A stretch of 64,000 bases of DNA from contig CM043698.1 of assembly GCA_023935145.1 (NCBI GenBank), positions 37,802,001 through 37,866,000 on the forward strand. Direction: 5' to 3'. Origin of the DNA: Bretschneidera sinensis. Its lineage: Eukaryota > Streptophyta > Magnoliopsida > Brassicales > Akaniaceae. Made by a program: the position numbers and the translations under genes. Numbering within the stretch: the stretch's first letter is position 1; every line of letters starts with the position of its first letter. Below the pieces are notes generated by a model. The model was not told the DNA's origin and made no database searches. It saw only the letters and a program-made list of their open reading frames with translations. This document shows, in pieces, positions 11,703 through 23,550 of this stretch.

Positions 11703-14700
11703 AAATGCAAATTGTTAAAATATAATTTTGAGAACAGTCAAAACTTTTTAACCTATAGAATACAATTTTTAGATTTAAAATATAATTTAAAGTAAAATAT
11801 TTTATTATTAATTGCATAAAAATTTATTTTATCAAATAAAAATAAAATATTTTTTTATATCATTTAATGATAAAATAAATTTTTATATTATATATTTTTC
11901 ATAAAAACTGTACAACACAAAAACTGTGAAAAAGATAATACTTAATTTGATGCATTAATTCCCACCTAAGTAATTTTTTTTCTTCTCGTTAGGAACGAGG
12001 TGGTGATGAGGGAGAGGCATTGACAGAAGGTGGTACCAGAAAATGATCCCTATAAACCCCACAGAGGTCTATTGAGGTACGGACCACAACCCCACTTCTA
12101 CAAAAATAATGTTTCAGTTCCCAATATGAGGGACCCACAACAGAGAAATCCCGGAATATTCTCTGCCACTGCCAGAAAATCTTGGGTCCCCGGCCATAGC
12201 CTTCTATCTTAGCCACTACAATTGACTATCCATTTCCAACTCTATCAAAAAACCAACATATGCTAGTTTTCTAGTACTTCGTTACGTGGGAACAAATAAA
12301 ATTCGTTTTCCCCCAAGTGATAATAACACTAATTACTCTCTTAATAGTAGTTTTGATTTGATTCAGTGATTAGCTTATCATGTTAATTAAAATGGAGATA
12401 CTTGTAAAAAAAAAATTGATGTTTAGTTTGAAAATAAAGGATAACGAAAAATAAGTGATGGTCGTGAATATTACAATTTTCAAATTTTGATCTAGTATGA
12501 AATCACACTTTCAGATAATTGTATCAACCGTGATTAAATAGAATGTCTATGACATCATTTGTAAACTTAATTTATCAATTAGTCTTATGTTAAGAAAGTG
12601 AAGATCCTTTAATCATAATTAACTTGATCCACCTAGTAGGGACTGCATGATCATAAAATGTATTACTTTACTAACGAGGCATGAGTTGATAGATCAAATC
12701 TACGATTTATCCCGTGATCAGTTAGGTCTATTTAAAAGTTTTGCATATCAATATGGTTATAATTAATAATTATCGTTGATTGTTAGTACACCTAAATAAA
12801 AAAAAAAGTATCGAATTTGCTTATCTTAATTTTATGATATTTTCTTATATGTAATTTAAATGACATGAACTGAAGCTTTCTCGTTGCGAATCAGTATCAG
12901 GGGAGATGAAGCTAGTCTTTAGTTTATGTGGCTATATTGGATATCAACCTAATCGAGGGAGCTTGTCCATAGGTTATTAGTCCAATCAATTGATCAAGTA
13001 GTCGAACCACATAATAAAGAATATTGTTTTTATTATAAAATTATTATTTTTTGTCAATTTAAAATATTATTTTAATTTTTATTATAAAATAATATTATAT
13101 AATTATTTTTAATAATCATCATAATAATTAGAAAGTTTCAAATTTAATGATCACTAATTTTTTGAAGAATTAAAATTTTTGAGAGTTCGTGTAAATTATT
13201 TTAGGTTAACAAAAAATATAATTAATTGTATATTATGTATTTTTATGTTAGTAACAAAATAGCATAAATAAAAAATAACAAAGTACTAACATTTGACTAT
13301 GATTTACAAACATATTTTATTTGTTTAGTTAAAAGAAAAAAAAATTAATGTGTTGTGGATTAATTCATTTTAAACGGTAATAAATAAATATAGCTGAAAA
13401 ACTTTTATAAACATAAAAAAACTAACAGGATGATAATAAACTTTTCTTCCTAATAAAATGATATTAAGTTTAAACATTTTTGTATTCAAAAGTATTCGGT
13501 TTCGGTGAAATTTTGGAATCCATCGGGACGGATATGAAGGAGATTTTATCTCTAAAAAAATGAGAACAAAGATTTTTAAAAAAATTCTATCTTAACAGGG
13601 ATGAGGACAAAGGAGGCCGCTTTCGCCTTTCAAAATCCCTATCCTTGTCCCCTATTTCATTATGTTTTATATTTTATATAAATATAAATATATTAGATAA
13701 ATTTGACAATTATCTAATTATCCCTTAGCTGTATAAATAATCATTTAAAGTAAAAATAGGGTTTTATTGCTCATTTGCTTAGTTACAACCGCACCATTTT
13801 TTTGTTTATACTAAATATCGAAAAGTATAATGAGTTTTTTTTCTTCTCTCTTAATCGATTTGAAATTTGAAAATAGAAAAAGACATGGATGAAGATGAGA
13901 ATTAAGATTGAGATATTCACAAATCTTTGACAGAGATAAAAAAGAAAATTAAAATAAAATCTTCAACAAAGATAAAAACGAAAACAAAAAATATTTTTAC
14001 AACCAAAAACGAAAATATGAATCTTCGTTTTAAACACATCTCGTTACCAATCCCATTTTTAGTAAGTACAAATTCAAATTAGCCTGAGTGTGGGTCAATG
14101 GTTCCTAAGTTGAGCTGATCGATTCAATCAGATCAAATAGGCTTGACAAATATAATTGGAAAAATGATCCAATAAAAAATTCTAACCGACCTGAATTTTT
14201 AGTGGTCGACCGGGTCGGCCGGTTCAGTCCGAGTACGATTATGCAAGTTATGCAACAAACATCCTAGGTTGTTGAGCGTGAATACACGCTCCGTTGGCAT
14301 GGACCTTTTTGCATTCAATGTTCATATATTTAGGCGTTTATGCACTAGTCATGATTAGGACAAGGGATTTTGATAAGTATATTGTCCACTAACATAAATC
14401 TTTGGTTGGCTGGACTGTCGAGATAGGGACCTGAGATTTCATGGATTTTTCTTTGTTTTGTATGGCGATTGGTGAACATCTCGTGAAAATTCGTGAGAAA
14501 ATTAACATAAAGTGATAATAATTTTCTTTAATGTTGTAATTTAGACTTAAAACCCACTGAACCCAATATCAAAAATATTTTGTTTGTTATTAACTTTTTT
14601 TTTATTCATAGAGAACATAAGTCATACTCGAATCTCTTAAATAAATGATCAAAAAATAATCAATTGACTAAGAATTTGTTAATTCTACATTATATATATA

Positions 14701-14900
14701 TATATATATATAATTTGTTGTTTAAAAAAGATTTATCGAACATATAATGGTAAGTAGTCTTCTCTCATCTTTTACCTTCACTAAAATTTTAAAAATCTTG
14801 AAATATTTTAAGAAAATTTTAAAATGCCCCTACCAAAAATTTATAGTTTGCTCACACCTCCATTTAAGATATATTAAAAGCTTTCCCTGCTAAAAAATAT

Positions 14901-14903
<3 letters not shown>

Positions 14904-14962
<59 letters not shown>
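14904..14962. repeat. (TA)n microsatellite
   Basis: About 29 TA units, the longest such tract in the window. Confidence 0.95.
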
Positions 14963-14965
<3 letters not shown>

Positions 14966-16656
14966 ATTACATGAACTAACTAAAATAATAATTTTGAATT
15001 AGTTATGAAAAAATGTATCAAAAGGAAGCCAAATATTGAAGAATACTTCTGAAGCATAAAAAAAACTGGTATTACTATGAAGCACAATTATGGTTGAAAA
15101 TGAAATCTTTAGTAGGGTTGATAATGATTTTTTTTACAATATTTTCAAAATATGAAAACACACTGGAAACAATTATAAAAAGGTTTTGTACTTACACGTA
15201 AAGATAATTTTGGTTGAACTGTTGATTTTGTGTTTAAACTATTTTATATTAATAATATTACATTAAATATTTTAAAATATGAGTTTTGTGAAATTATCTC
15301 AATATTTCTCTTAAATTATAAATAAATATACTTTTTAACCTCATTGATGAAAAATTCTGGATCTATCTCTGTTTATCATTTTCATACTTAAATTGAGTAG
15401 GGATTGATCTATAATTTATTGTACGAAGATAATGACAAATGATTTTACCAACTACACTAGTTGATATAGACTCTACATTTTATATTTACCTTCTTTGAGA
15501 ATCCTTCTCAACTATTAGGCTACCGAGAACTTTTGCCTTGAAGATTGATCTTGCATCAATCAATAAAGTTTTGATTATGCAAATTATTTTACAATTTTAT
15601 ACCAATCAAATAAATATTTATACATTTTTGATATGAAAAATATTTTAAACTTTAATGAAATGTTTAATAGAATAATGGGTAAAATCATTGGCATTTAATT
15701 CACTTGATAAATATTCAATAAATAATTTTATAATTGTCAAAGTGAATAATCATTATCATTTAAGATCTTATTAGATTACAATTTAATAAATTGGTTTTGA
15801 TATAAGCTAATAGGTGACTATTAAAAATTAAAAAATCTACAAAGGATTCTCTTATCAAAGTGTTTTAAAAAATCAATTGGAGAATGAAGATCTAATTGCA
15901 ATAAAGATCATGGAAAAATTTTTGTATATATTGTCCAACAGCACAAATTTTAACATCAAATCATCATTGAATAAATAAAAGAACATTTGAATAATATTAT
16001 ATGATTTTACTTTTCTTAATTATTTTCTTTAGCACAATGCACCACCTTTTTTTTCTTTTTCAAATGTGAAAAATCGATTATATAGAATTAAAATTATATG
16101 GAAAACATATGACATTCAATTGGTGATAGGCATTATATTATGAAATTAAATTGACAATAATTTATCTTATATTCTTAATTGACTATATCCTAGTATTAAT
16201 TTATCACATAAACTGTCATGAATGTTCCATATATTTTAGAATTAACTAACATTAATTCCTTTATCCTATTAATTTATCACGTAAACTGTCGTGAACGCTC
16301 CATATATATTTAAAATTAATGAAACATATATTTACAATTTACTACTAATATTTGACACAATGAGATTTTGTCTTCTCGCGAGATGATGGTAAGAACAAAA
16401 AACAAACGCGAAAATCAACTATGATAACTGGCAATAGTCGGTGACCTGAAAGAGAAAACCCAACCGAAAATGGGACTGATCACCGGTACTACAAAACAAA
16501 AGACAAAAGACATTAAAACAGAGTTTTTTATTGCCCGAGGATCTCTACCGTGTTCCCTTCAAGTTCTGAGAATATCAGATTTCATTTTTGTCTATAAAGA
16601 GTAAAAACCAGAGAGAGAAAGAGAGACAAAACTTAAAACCAATCTCTCTTCTCTCT

Positions 16657-17018
16657 CTTTATATATTAAATCCCTTTTATCTTGCTCACACCCACCATTT
16701 CTGTTTTCATTTTCCTTGAAGCAAAAAAGAAAACGGAATACACTACATCTCGCTCTCTCACTCTCTCTCTTCTTCTGTTTTATAAAACAGAAAAAAACAG
16801 CTTTTTCTCGCCTTCTGATAGGAACCTTCTAAGTTATAAGCATTACCCGATATTCACTTTAGCATCTGTTGCGAGAAACGCTTTGTTTGTTGCAAGAAAA
16901 CAGCTTTTTAGAAGAGATTTTTGGCCGAGTTCAGTTGGTTTGACTCGGACTGGAAACGTTTAATGGGGTCCGAGTTATGAGTTTTGGGAATTTGTTTTGT
17001 GAAACAAGTGGAGTAGAG
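16657..17018 (+). promoter_or_regulatory. Core promoter and 5' leader of the LHW gene, with upstream AUGs
   Basis: A TATA-like TTTATATATTAAA lies at 16658-16670, after CT-rich sequence, and suggests transcription starts near 16690-16700. The inferred leader contains CT-rich tracts. An upstream ATG at 16963 opens a five-codon frame ending at 16980. Overlapping it, an ATG at 16977 is in frame with the main start and would add 14 residues. The main start at 17019 is preferred because MGSVLKQTLKSLC matches the usual N-terminus of the family. Confidence 0.5.
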
Positions 17019-20000
17019 ATGGGTTCAGTGCTCAAGCAGACGCTAAAAAGTCTTTGTTGCAGTAATGGGTGGTCATATGGGGTTTTCTGGCGCTTTGATC
17101 AGAGAAATTCCATGTAAGTTTTTTTTTTTGGGGTTTATTTTTATTGTTTTTCATGTTTACTGCTTTCAAATTTCGACTCTTTTTTTTTTGCTTCAAGTTT
17201 GTATCAAGATCTAATTTTATCTGTTGGTTTTTAATCTTTAATTAAGTTGCATGCTTATTTGCCCCTTCCTCTTTCTTATCTTACTTAATTTTTTATCAGA
17301 AAACTTTTTATTTCAGCATTTTGAAAAAGTTGCATCAAATGTTTTCTTAAGAACCAAAGAGAGATTTTATTTTATTTGCTGCTTCATGGTTCGTTTAGAT
17401 TTAGTGCTCTCTTCATATAGATACCAATACCAATAATTTGATCTCAACTAACTGTTTACTTAATTTATGGTTATTTTACATGGGGTCAAATTTTTTTTAA
17501 TGCCAGTTATAAAATGGCTCATTATTAGCATCTTGCCTTTCAAAATTGGCATCGATTTGGTTATACTGGATTGCAGCGTTTTGCTAAATTGTAGATTGTG
17601 CTCTTGAAATATTTTACCAGGTTGTTGACTTTTGAGGATGCTTACTACGAAGATCAAATTGGGGCAGTGGTTAATAACATGCTTCTACAGGTCCACGTGC
17701 TAGGCGAAGGGTATGCTCTCAATATTGCAAGAAGTTTCTAAATTTGGCAAAAATGGTCTAATTAGTCTTCTTTGTTTAAGGCAATTTTATGCAAATTTAA
17801 AGCAAACGGAAAGATCTCTAACAGTGCTAATCTTGTCCTTATTGTCTGATTTAGAATCATTGGCCAAGCTGCTTTGACTGGGAAGCACCATTGGGTGTTC
17901 TCCGATGCTCAGTGTGGAGAATGGAGTTCTATTGGCTCTGTTGCAAGTCAAGATACATTTCAGGTTTCTCCTCTTCTCCTGCAGTAATTAAATACCATAC
18001 ACAAGTTTTTTCACATCAGTGCTAACTAAATTGTTTTTTAGTTATTTGCATGAGTTCTTGTTGAATTGGTTAGTCATTTATTTTTGGGGATCGGTTTGTC
18101 CAAGACGGTGTTGGCTCTTGTTGAACTCATTGAAAATTTCCTTTTATTCTGCAGGATGATTCTGAGTTTCATCATCACTTTTCGTCTGGAATAAAGGTAT
18201 GTCACTGCAACTTATGATACAAATTGCATTCGCATGTAAAATCTTCATGTATGTCACTGCAATTTATGATATTCCCTTTTGAGCTGTTTGTCCACGTATG
18301 AAGTTTGATTAGTGTGAATATTTTCTTTATTCAAACCAAATTCTAATTTTTGGATAATGAAATCTCATTTGCAGACAATTGCAGTAATCGCTGTGGGATC
18401 ACAAGGAGTTGTACAGCTTGGATCCACCCAGAAGGTGAGTATACAGAACTGAGTAAATAATTTCAATCCTCATGCTAATGTAAACTTGGAAAAACAAGTT
18501 TTGTATGCTTAAGACTTGGTTATGCTTTTAATGAGCAAGCTGAATGAAACCATGTTGGTCCCCCGTGTTTATGAATGGGGGTTCATTTCATGTTATGCAG
18601 AAAATTCTTCACATTTTAAGATCCTATAATGAACTTCTCATTAACAGCATTGATATTAATGTTGCAGGTTTTGGAGAGCACAGAATTTTTGGATCAAACA
18701 AAAAGATTGCTTCAAGAGATGGAAAGTTTTGATGGGCTTATCCCATTGGAAAATGCACCTTTATCGTTGGACACTGAAACATACGATCTAAATGGGTTGT
18801 TTGCTTCCTTAATACCATTGGAAAATTCTTATAATGGGAATCTCGCTCTGGTGCATGGGGGAAGCTCTTGTGAGTTAATGGGAAACCCTTGTTATTCAAC
18901 AAGTCCTACTCAGTCCTGTTTCACATCAGAGGTTTACCAAGGGAAAACAACTCCCATGCTTGGGGACTCATCTCATGTTTCTGATCGATTGCAAATAGCT
19001 GGCGCAGAAGCTCAAGTCATATTATCTAGTAATCCTAATACTAAGTTCCAGCCGAGTTTTTCCCAGTCTCTGTCTTCTGTCAACAATTCAGATGCCAATA
19101 CCCCTTCCATTAGTGCATGGAGTAATGAAGGTTCAATTTTGACTTCATTTGAACTACCATTGCCATCTGAAAGAGTGATCCGAGATTCTCCAGGTATCTT
19201 TTCTGCAAAATCAGATACTCTTGTATCTTGTGGAACTTCAATGCAGAATTGTCAGGGGGAGTCAACATTTACTTCAGGGTACAGCACAGGGGTATCGCTT
19301 TACAGTGAAAAGGATATCCAAGATAGCTCTGGAAAATTGATGGACAACCTGAATTCTGCTACAGAAAGTGCAGCTGACCTACATAGTATTCCCGAGGAGT
19401 TTAAGCAAGCTGGTTTTATGATTGATATCTCCAACTCCTATACAATGGATGATCTGTCTCAGTGGTTTGCTCCATCACCAGAGTATAGCATCAACGAAGT
19501 ACTAACTGGAATGAATGAGGATCATTCACAATCAATACATGTCACATCAGTGTTGTCTGGGCTTGAGGGAAGTGATGCTGTAGCTGACATTCCAATCAAA
19601 CATTCGGCCAATTCAGTTCAATGTTTGATCACTGATACAGTCGAGTCTGATAGAAAAGAGAAATCTGTGATCGTCCAAAGTGCCGACAATGTTCTTTTTG
19701 ATGCTGTGGGACTGGATTTTGGGTGTCAAGGAACTGGAAACAGTTGGGAAGATACTTTAATGCCCGTAGTGAGTGGTGTTCACTCGGTTATTAGTGCTGG
19801 TGCTTCAGAATGCAAATCAGAGTTAAATGTTGGTTCCATGACAGGGCCCCAGAAAGGATTATTTTCTGAATTAGGACTTGAAGAGCTTCTAGAGAGTGTT
19901 AGTTATTCTAGTTCTATTACTAAATACGGTTTTGAGGATCATTTTTCTGCTACTAAAAGAAGAAAAACAGAAAGTTCATCTTCTAATTATAATCAAGTTC

Positions 20001-21378
20001 AGTTGGCAGAGAGTCAATCTTGCTCTGTTGGAAGCATGAACTTGATTCAGCCTTTATATAACTGGAGGACAACTAATACTATACCCAAGAAAGAGGTTCT
20101 TCCAAAATCACAAGTAGGCTTATGGATTGATGATAGCTATAGCATCAATGCTGGAAAAGCAGTCGTAGCAACACCTAAGAAGCCTGAGGAACCTATGAAG
20201 CTAACCAGGAAAAGGGCTAGACCTGGCGAAAGTACACGGCCGAGGCCCAAAGACCGTCAGCAGATACAAGACCGTATCAAAGAGTTGAAAGGGATCATTC
20301 CAAATGGTGCAAAGGTAAATGATCAACTCTTTGCTTTAATGGAAAATAAATTTGGGAAGTGTGTCCTCATAAAAGGAAAGCAATTAATTTTCCATTGTGG
20401 AAAACCATACTATTTATTTCCTTTGGAATATCATCGACAGTTTTCATTAGTTTTTGGCTCACATTAAATTTTTTGACTCATGTTAATATGTTTGATCTAA
20501 CAGCAGAGCATTGACGCTTTGTTGGATCTCACCATCAAACACATGCGTTTCTTGCAAAGTGTGACAAAATATGCGGACAAGCTTAAACAAGTTGATCAGC
20601 CAGAGGTAAGCAGTTGGTTTTATTCATTTCAGTTATAAACTACAAAGTGAAGCAAGCTTGGTTTAGTGAAAACTGATCATATATTGATAAATTTGCATGA
20701 TTTGAACAGCTGATTGACCAGAAGAATGGACTACTTCTGAAAGACAGCATCCGTGATGGTACTGGTGGCAGTAATGGTAATGGTGGTGGTGGTGCTACAT
20801 GGGCATTTGAACTCGGGGGTCAAACAATGGTTTGCCCAATTATAGTTGAGGACCTCAGTCTACCTGGCCACATGCTTATAGAGGTATGTAGAGGAATGAA
20901 AGGAAGTTGCTTATAATTCGTTAAGACCTTCATTACATAGACCCCTCTTAAATTTGATTTTTTGGTTGCAGATGCTTTGCGAGGAACGAGGATACTTTCT
21001 TGAGATAGCAGACATAATTAGGGGCTTTGGGTTGAATATCTTGAAGGGAGTGATGGAGATTCGAGAGACTAAGATATGGGCTCGCTTCATTGTTGAGGTA
21101 AATCCATGAATCATTAAATCTTAGAAGCGATAAATGCAGACAAATTGAATACAGTCCTAAGAAAACTGATTGCAAAATGTTTACAGGCAAACAGGCGTGT
21201 AACAAGGTTAGATATATTTTGGTCTCTCATCCAGCTTGTGCAACAAACAGACAGTACTGTGATTGATTCAACTAGTCAGGCCACTAGTGTCATGGATGGC
21301 GGTATTCCTTTATTAAATGGTCGTGATCAGCAACCTTTGCTCCCACTTCCAATCAGCTTGACTCAGACATTACAATAA
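17019..21378 (+). CDS. LHW: LONESOME HIGHWAY-type bHLH transcription factor
   Basis: Ten coding exons with GT-AG introns: 17019-17113, 17621-17710, 17855-17963, 18155-18196, 18375-18434, 18668-20314, 20504-20605, 20710-20883, 20972-21097 and 21187-21378. They join in frame to 878 residues. Residues about 1-130 form the MYC-N-like domain (SLCCSNGWSYGVFWRFDQ, GEGIIGQAALTGKHHWVFSD). A long Ser-rich variable region follows in the large exon 6. The bHLH, about residues 648-715, includes RPRPKDRQQIQDRIKELKG and IKHMRFLQSVTKYADKLKQ; the tail resembles an ACT-like dimerisation region. Family knowledge: LHW pairs with TMO5-type bHLH proteins in the nucleus to control periclinal divisions and cytokinin output in vascular precursors. 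No lesion was seen. Exon 7 has a NAGNAG acceptor, so loss of one Gln is possible. Confidence 0.93.
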
Positions 21379-21850
21379 CTAGGCATATATAAGGGTTTCA
21401 GGAGTAGCTTGGATTTTCAGAATTATGAGGGCTTCCTGTGATTTGTGCTAGAGATCAATGAGCCACAAGTGAGGATGGGAAAAGGTTTTCTATTCCATTT
21501 TGACAACCTTAGAAGTGGAAATGAATTGTGCATATGATTGATAGACTAGGAAATATTTTCAGAGGACCGGCAAGTGATCCTGATTAGAGAGAATATGCTA
21601 TAGCACGTCTTTATGGATCTGCTTAAGAAGCAAAACCATGATAGAAACTTGTCTTTACAATTGACAACATGTATTTTAGTTAGGGAACTGACATGAGGAT
21701 TGCTGAACTGTATTTTTTTCTTTGTATTTAGTTTCTCAGTTTCTCTTGTCTTAACGTGTTTATAATCTGAAGCTAGTAGTACAGTTGTAGGCTAACCGCC
21801 AATTTGTTTTGTGGCCTTTATGTTGTTTTTAAGTATAATAATAGAAATTC
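21379..21850 (+). other. Probable 3' UTR of the LHW gene
   Basis: Non-coding sequence after the LHW stop, less AT-rich than the intergenic DNA. It ends in AT-rich sequence with AATAATAG-like signals near 21835-21850. The exact polyadenylation site cannot be set from sequence. Confidence 0.5.
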
Positions 21851-23550
21851 TCTCTTCCTCTCCTAGTACCTTTTAAGTTATGTGGTTACTTGCTCAATGT
21901 CTGGTTATAGCTTCGTTATTCTCAAGCATTGGGGACGGGACAAACAAAATGCAGAACTATCAGATTAACTAAATTAGGTTAAGATCCATCTTTTTTCCCC
22001 TTTATATCGCAATATGAAACCATATTGACAATTATTCTTTAAATTTGTAATCTGATGAAGAAATTAGCATATCGAACCATCTATTCAGAGAAGAAATTAG
22101 CATATCAAATCAGTGTAGGTTTGCAGCTGTGGAAAGGCTCCAACATAAGGAGATAAGTGTTCTTTCCATTCAAGTGAAATCAGCATATTCTAATAGAAGC
22201 CTTGTTTAAACCTTAATGCAATATTTTTATAAAGACGTGAACCAGTGAACCTTGATGGTCCTATGAATCATACATGACCTAATTTGTCATTAAAAAAGGA
22301 GGATTAACACATAATTAACTGCAGTTAGTGTATTGATCAGCTTCTACCAATATGGCAGCCTCAATACCTACTTCACATTAACTAATGGTATATTAAAATT
22401 TCTAGAATCATATTGGCTTCTCAACTTTAGTTGAAGACCACTAGAGGAAGGGTCTAAATTAAGAGAATGGTATTAAAATTAGGGCATCCTCCAATTCAGC
22501 CATGGAAATAAGGAAACAAATCTTTCTACAGAGGGAAATCAGTAACCAATGTTCTTTTTCTTTTGATAGGTTAGAAGAAGAACATTATGAACCATAAGGG
22601 CATTGGTAAGTTCAAGATCATTCCAAAGAACCACAAGGAAAAATTGAAGATAATTTAAGCACTCACATCACAGAACACAAATGTCAATTATACTAGAATT
22701 AGAAAGCTTTATCTTAAGATGTTGGTCCTTCCTAATTTTCTTAAATAGGGGAGACATATGAAAGATGCTGGAATCTGATCAAAGATCCACTTAGAAGAAA
22801 GAGTAAACAGTTAAATACACAGAAAGAATGTTTATATGACCTGTCATAATCCGATGACCCTTTAAATTTTCATTTTAACAGTTCATTTGGTATAAATGAA
22901 TTTCATAGTTTTTATGGAATTCATTTGCAATTCCATCAGTCTATTCCTCTTGGAAGAAGAAAAAGAATTGCTTGATGACCAAAAGTCTGGTCTCCTATCA
23001 TGAGATGATATGAAAGGTTAAATGACAACATGTGTTTCCGAGTTCCAACTAAAATTTGAGCCAATAGATTCATTCAAGTTCATTAATTTGTAATTGGTTT
23101 TCTAGCTTAAATGTTACCACTTGTCAAATGTGTGTTGGGAAATTAATCCATTACTTTTAATAGAAATAACTCAGATTAAACTGTAAATTTTATGAACTGC
23201 TTCTGCATAAATATGAAAGTATTTATAAGATGACTTACATTCCACCCAACTACCCAAAAAGAGATAAAGGAATGTCCTAGAATCCCTATGCTATTGGAAT
23301 TTCTTTATTATTATTTCTATCTAATATTTTTTTTTCCTAATTCAGCATCAGATACCATATACCCCCTTTATTTATATACCTTCACTTGTCACTCAGCATA
23401 CGTCATTACAAGCTTCACCCTTGCATTGCACGGCAATAGTTGTCCTTGGCAACTATCTCTACTTACAGTTCCTGTATCACCAATCTTTTCTCCATCACAC
23501 CAAAAAATTATCCCAAAAAATCATTCATTTTGTGTTTTAACATTAAAAGG
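21851..23550. other. Intergenic region between LHW and the ALMT gene
   Basis: No coding region supported. The last 200 bp before 23551 is mixed-composition sequence with CA- and CT-rich stretches, consistent with promoter and leader of the ALMT gene. A short repeat (GAAGAAATTAGCATATC) occurs twice near 22060 and 22090. Confidence 0.4.

Larger units (their letters stand above)
11203..16640. other. Gene-poor AT-rich intergenic region
   Basis: More than 5 kb without a gene I can support. It includes TA tracts at 11656-11697, 14692-14712 and 14904-14962. A less AT-rich island of about 220 bp (11990-12215) is open on both strands. A local duplication at 16195-16315 repeats TTTATCACRTAAACTGTC. A repeat-like stretch at 13490-14220 has clustered GGGAC, CGGGTC and GGCCGG motifs. 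None of the open frames resembles a known protein. Confidence 0.4.

Noticed and set aside
16682..16963. 93-codon open frame upstream of LHW
   Set aside because: It lies in the inferred leader, is low complexity (Leu, Phe, Ser from CT-rich DNA), and resembles no protein.
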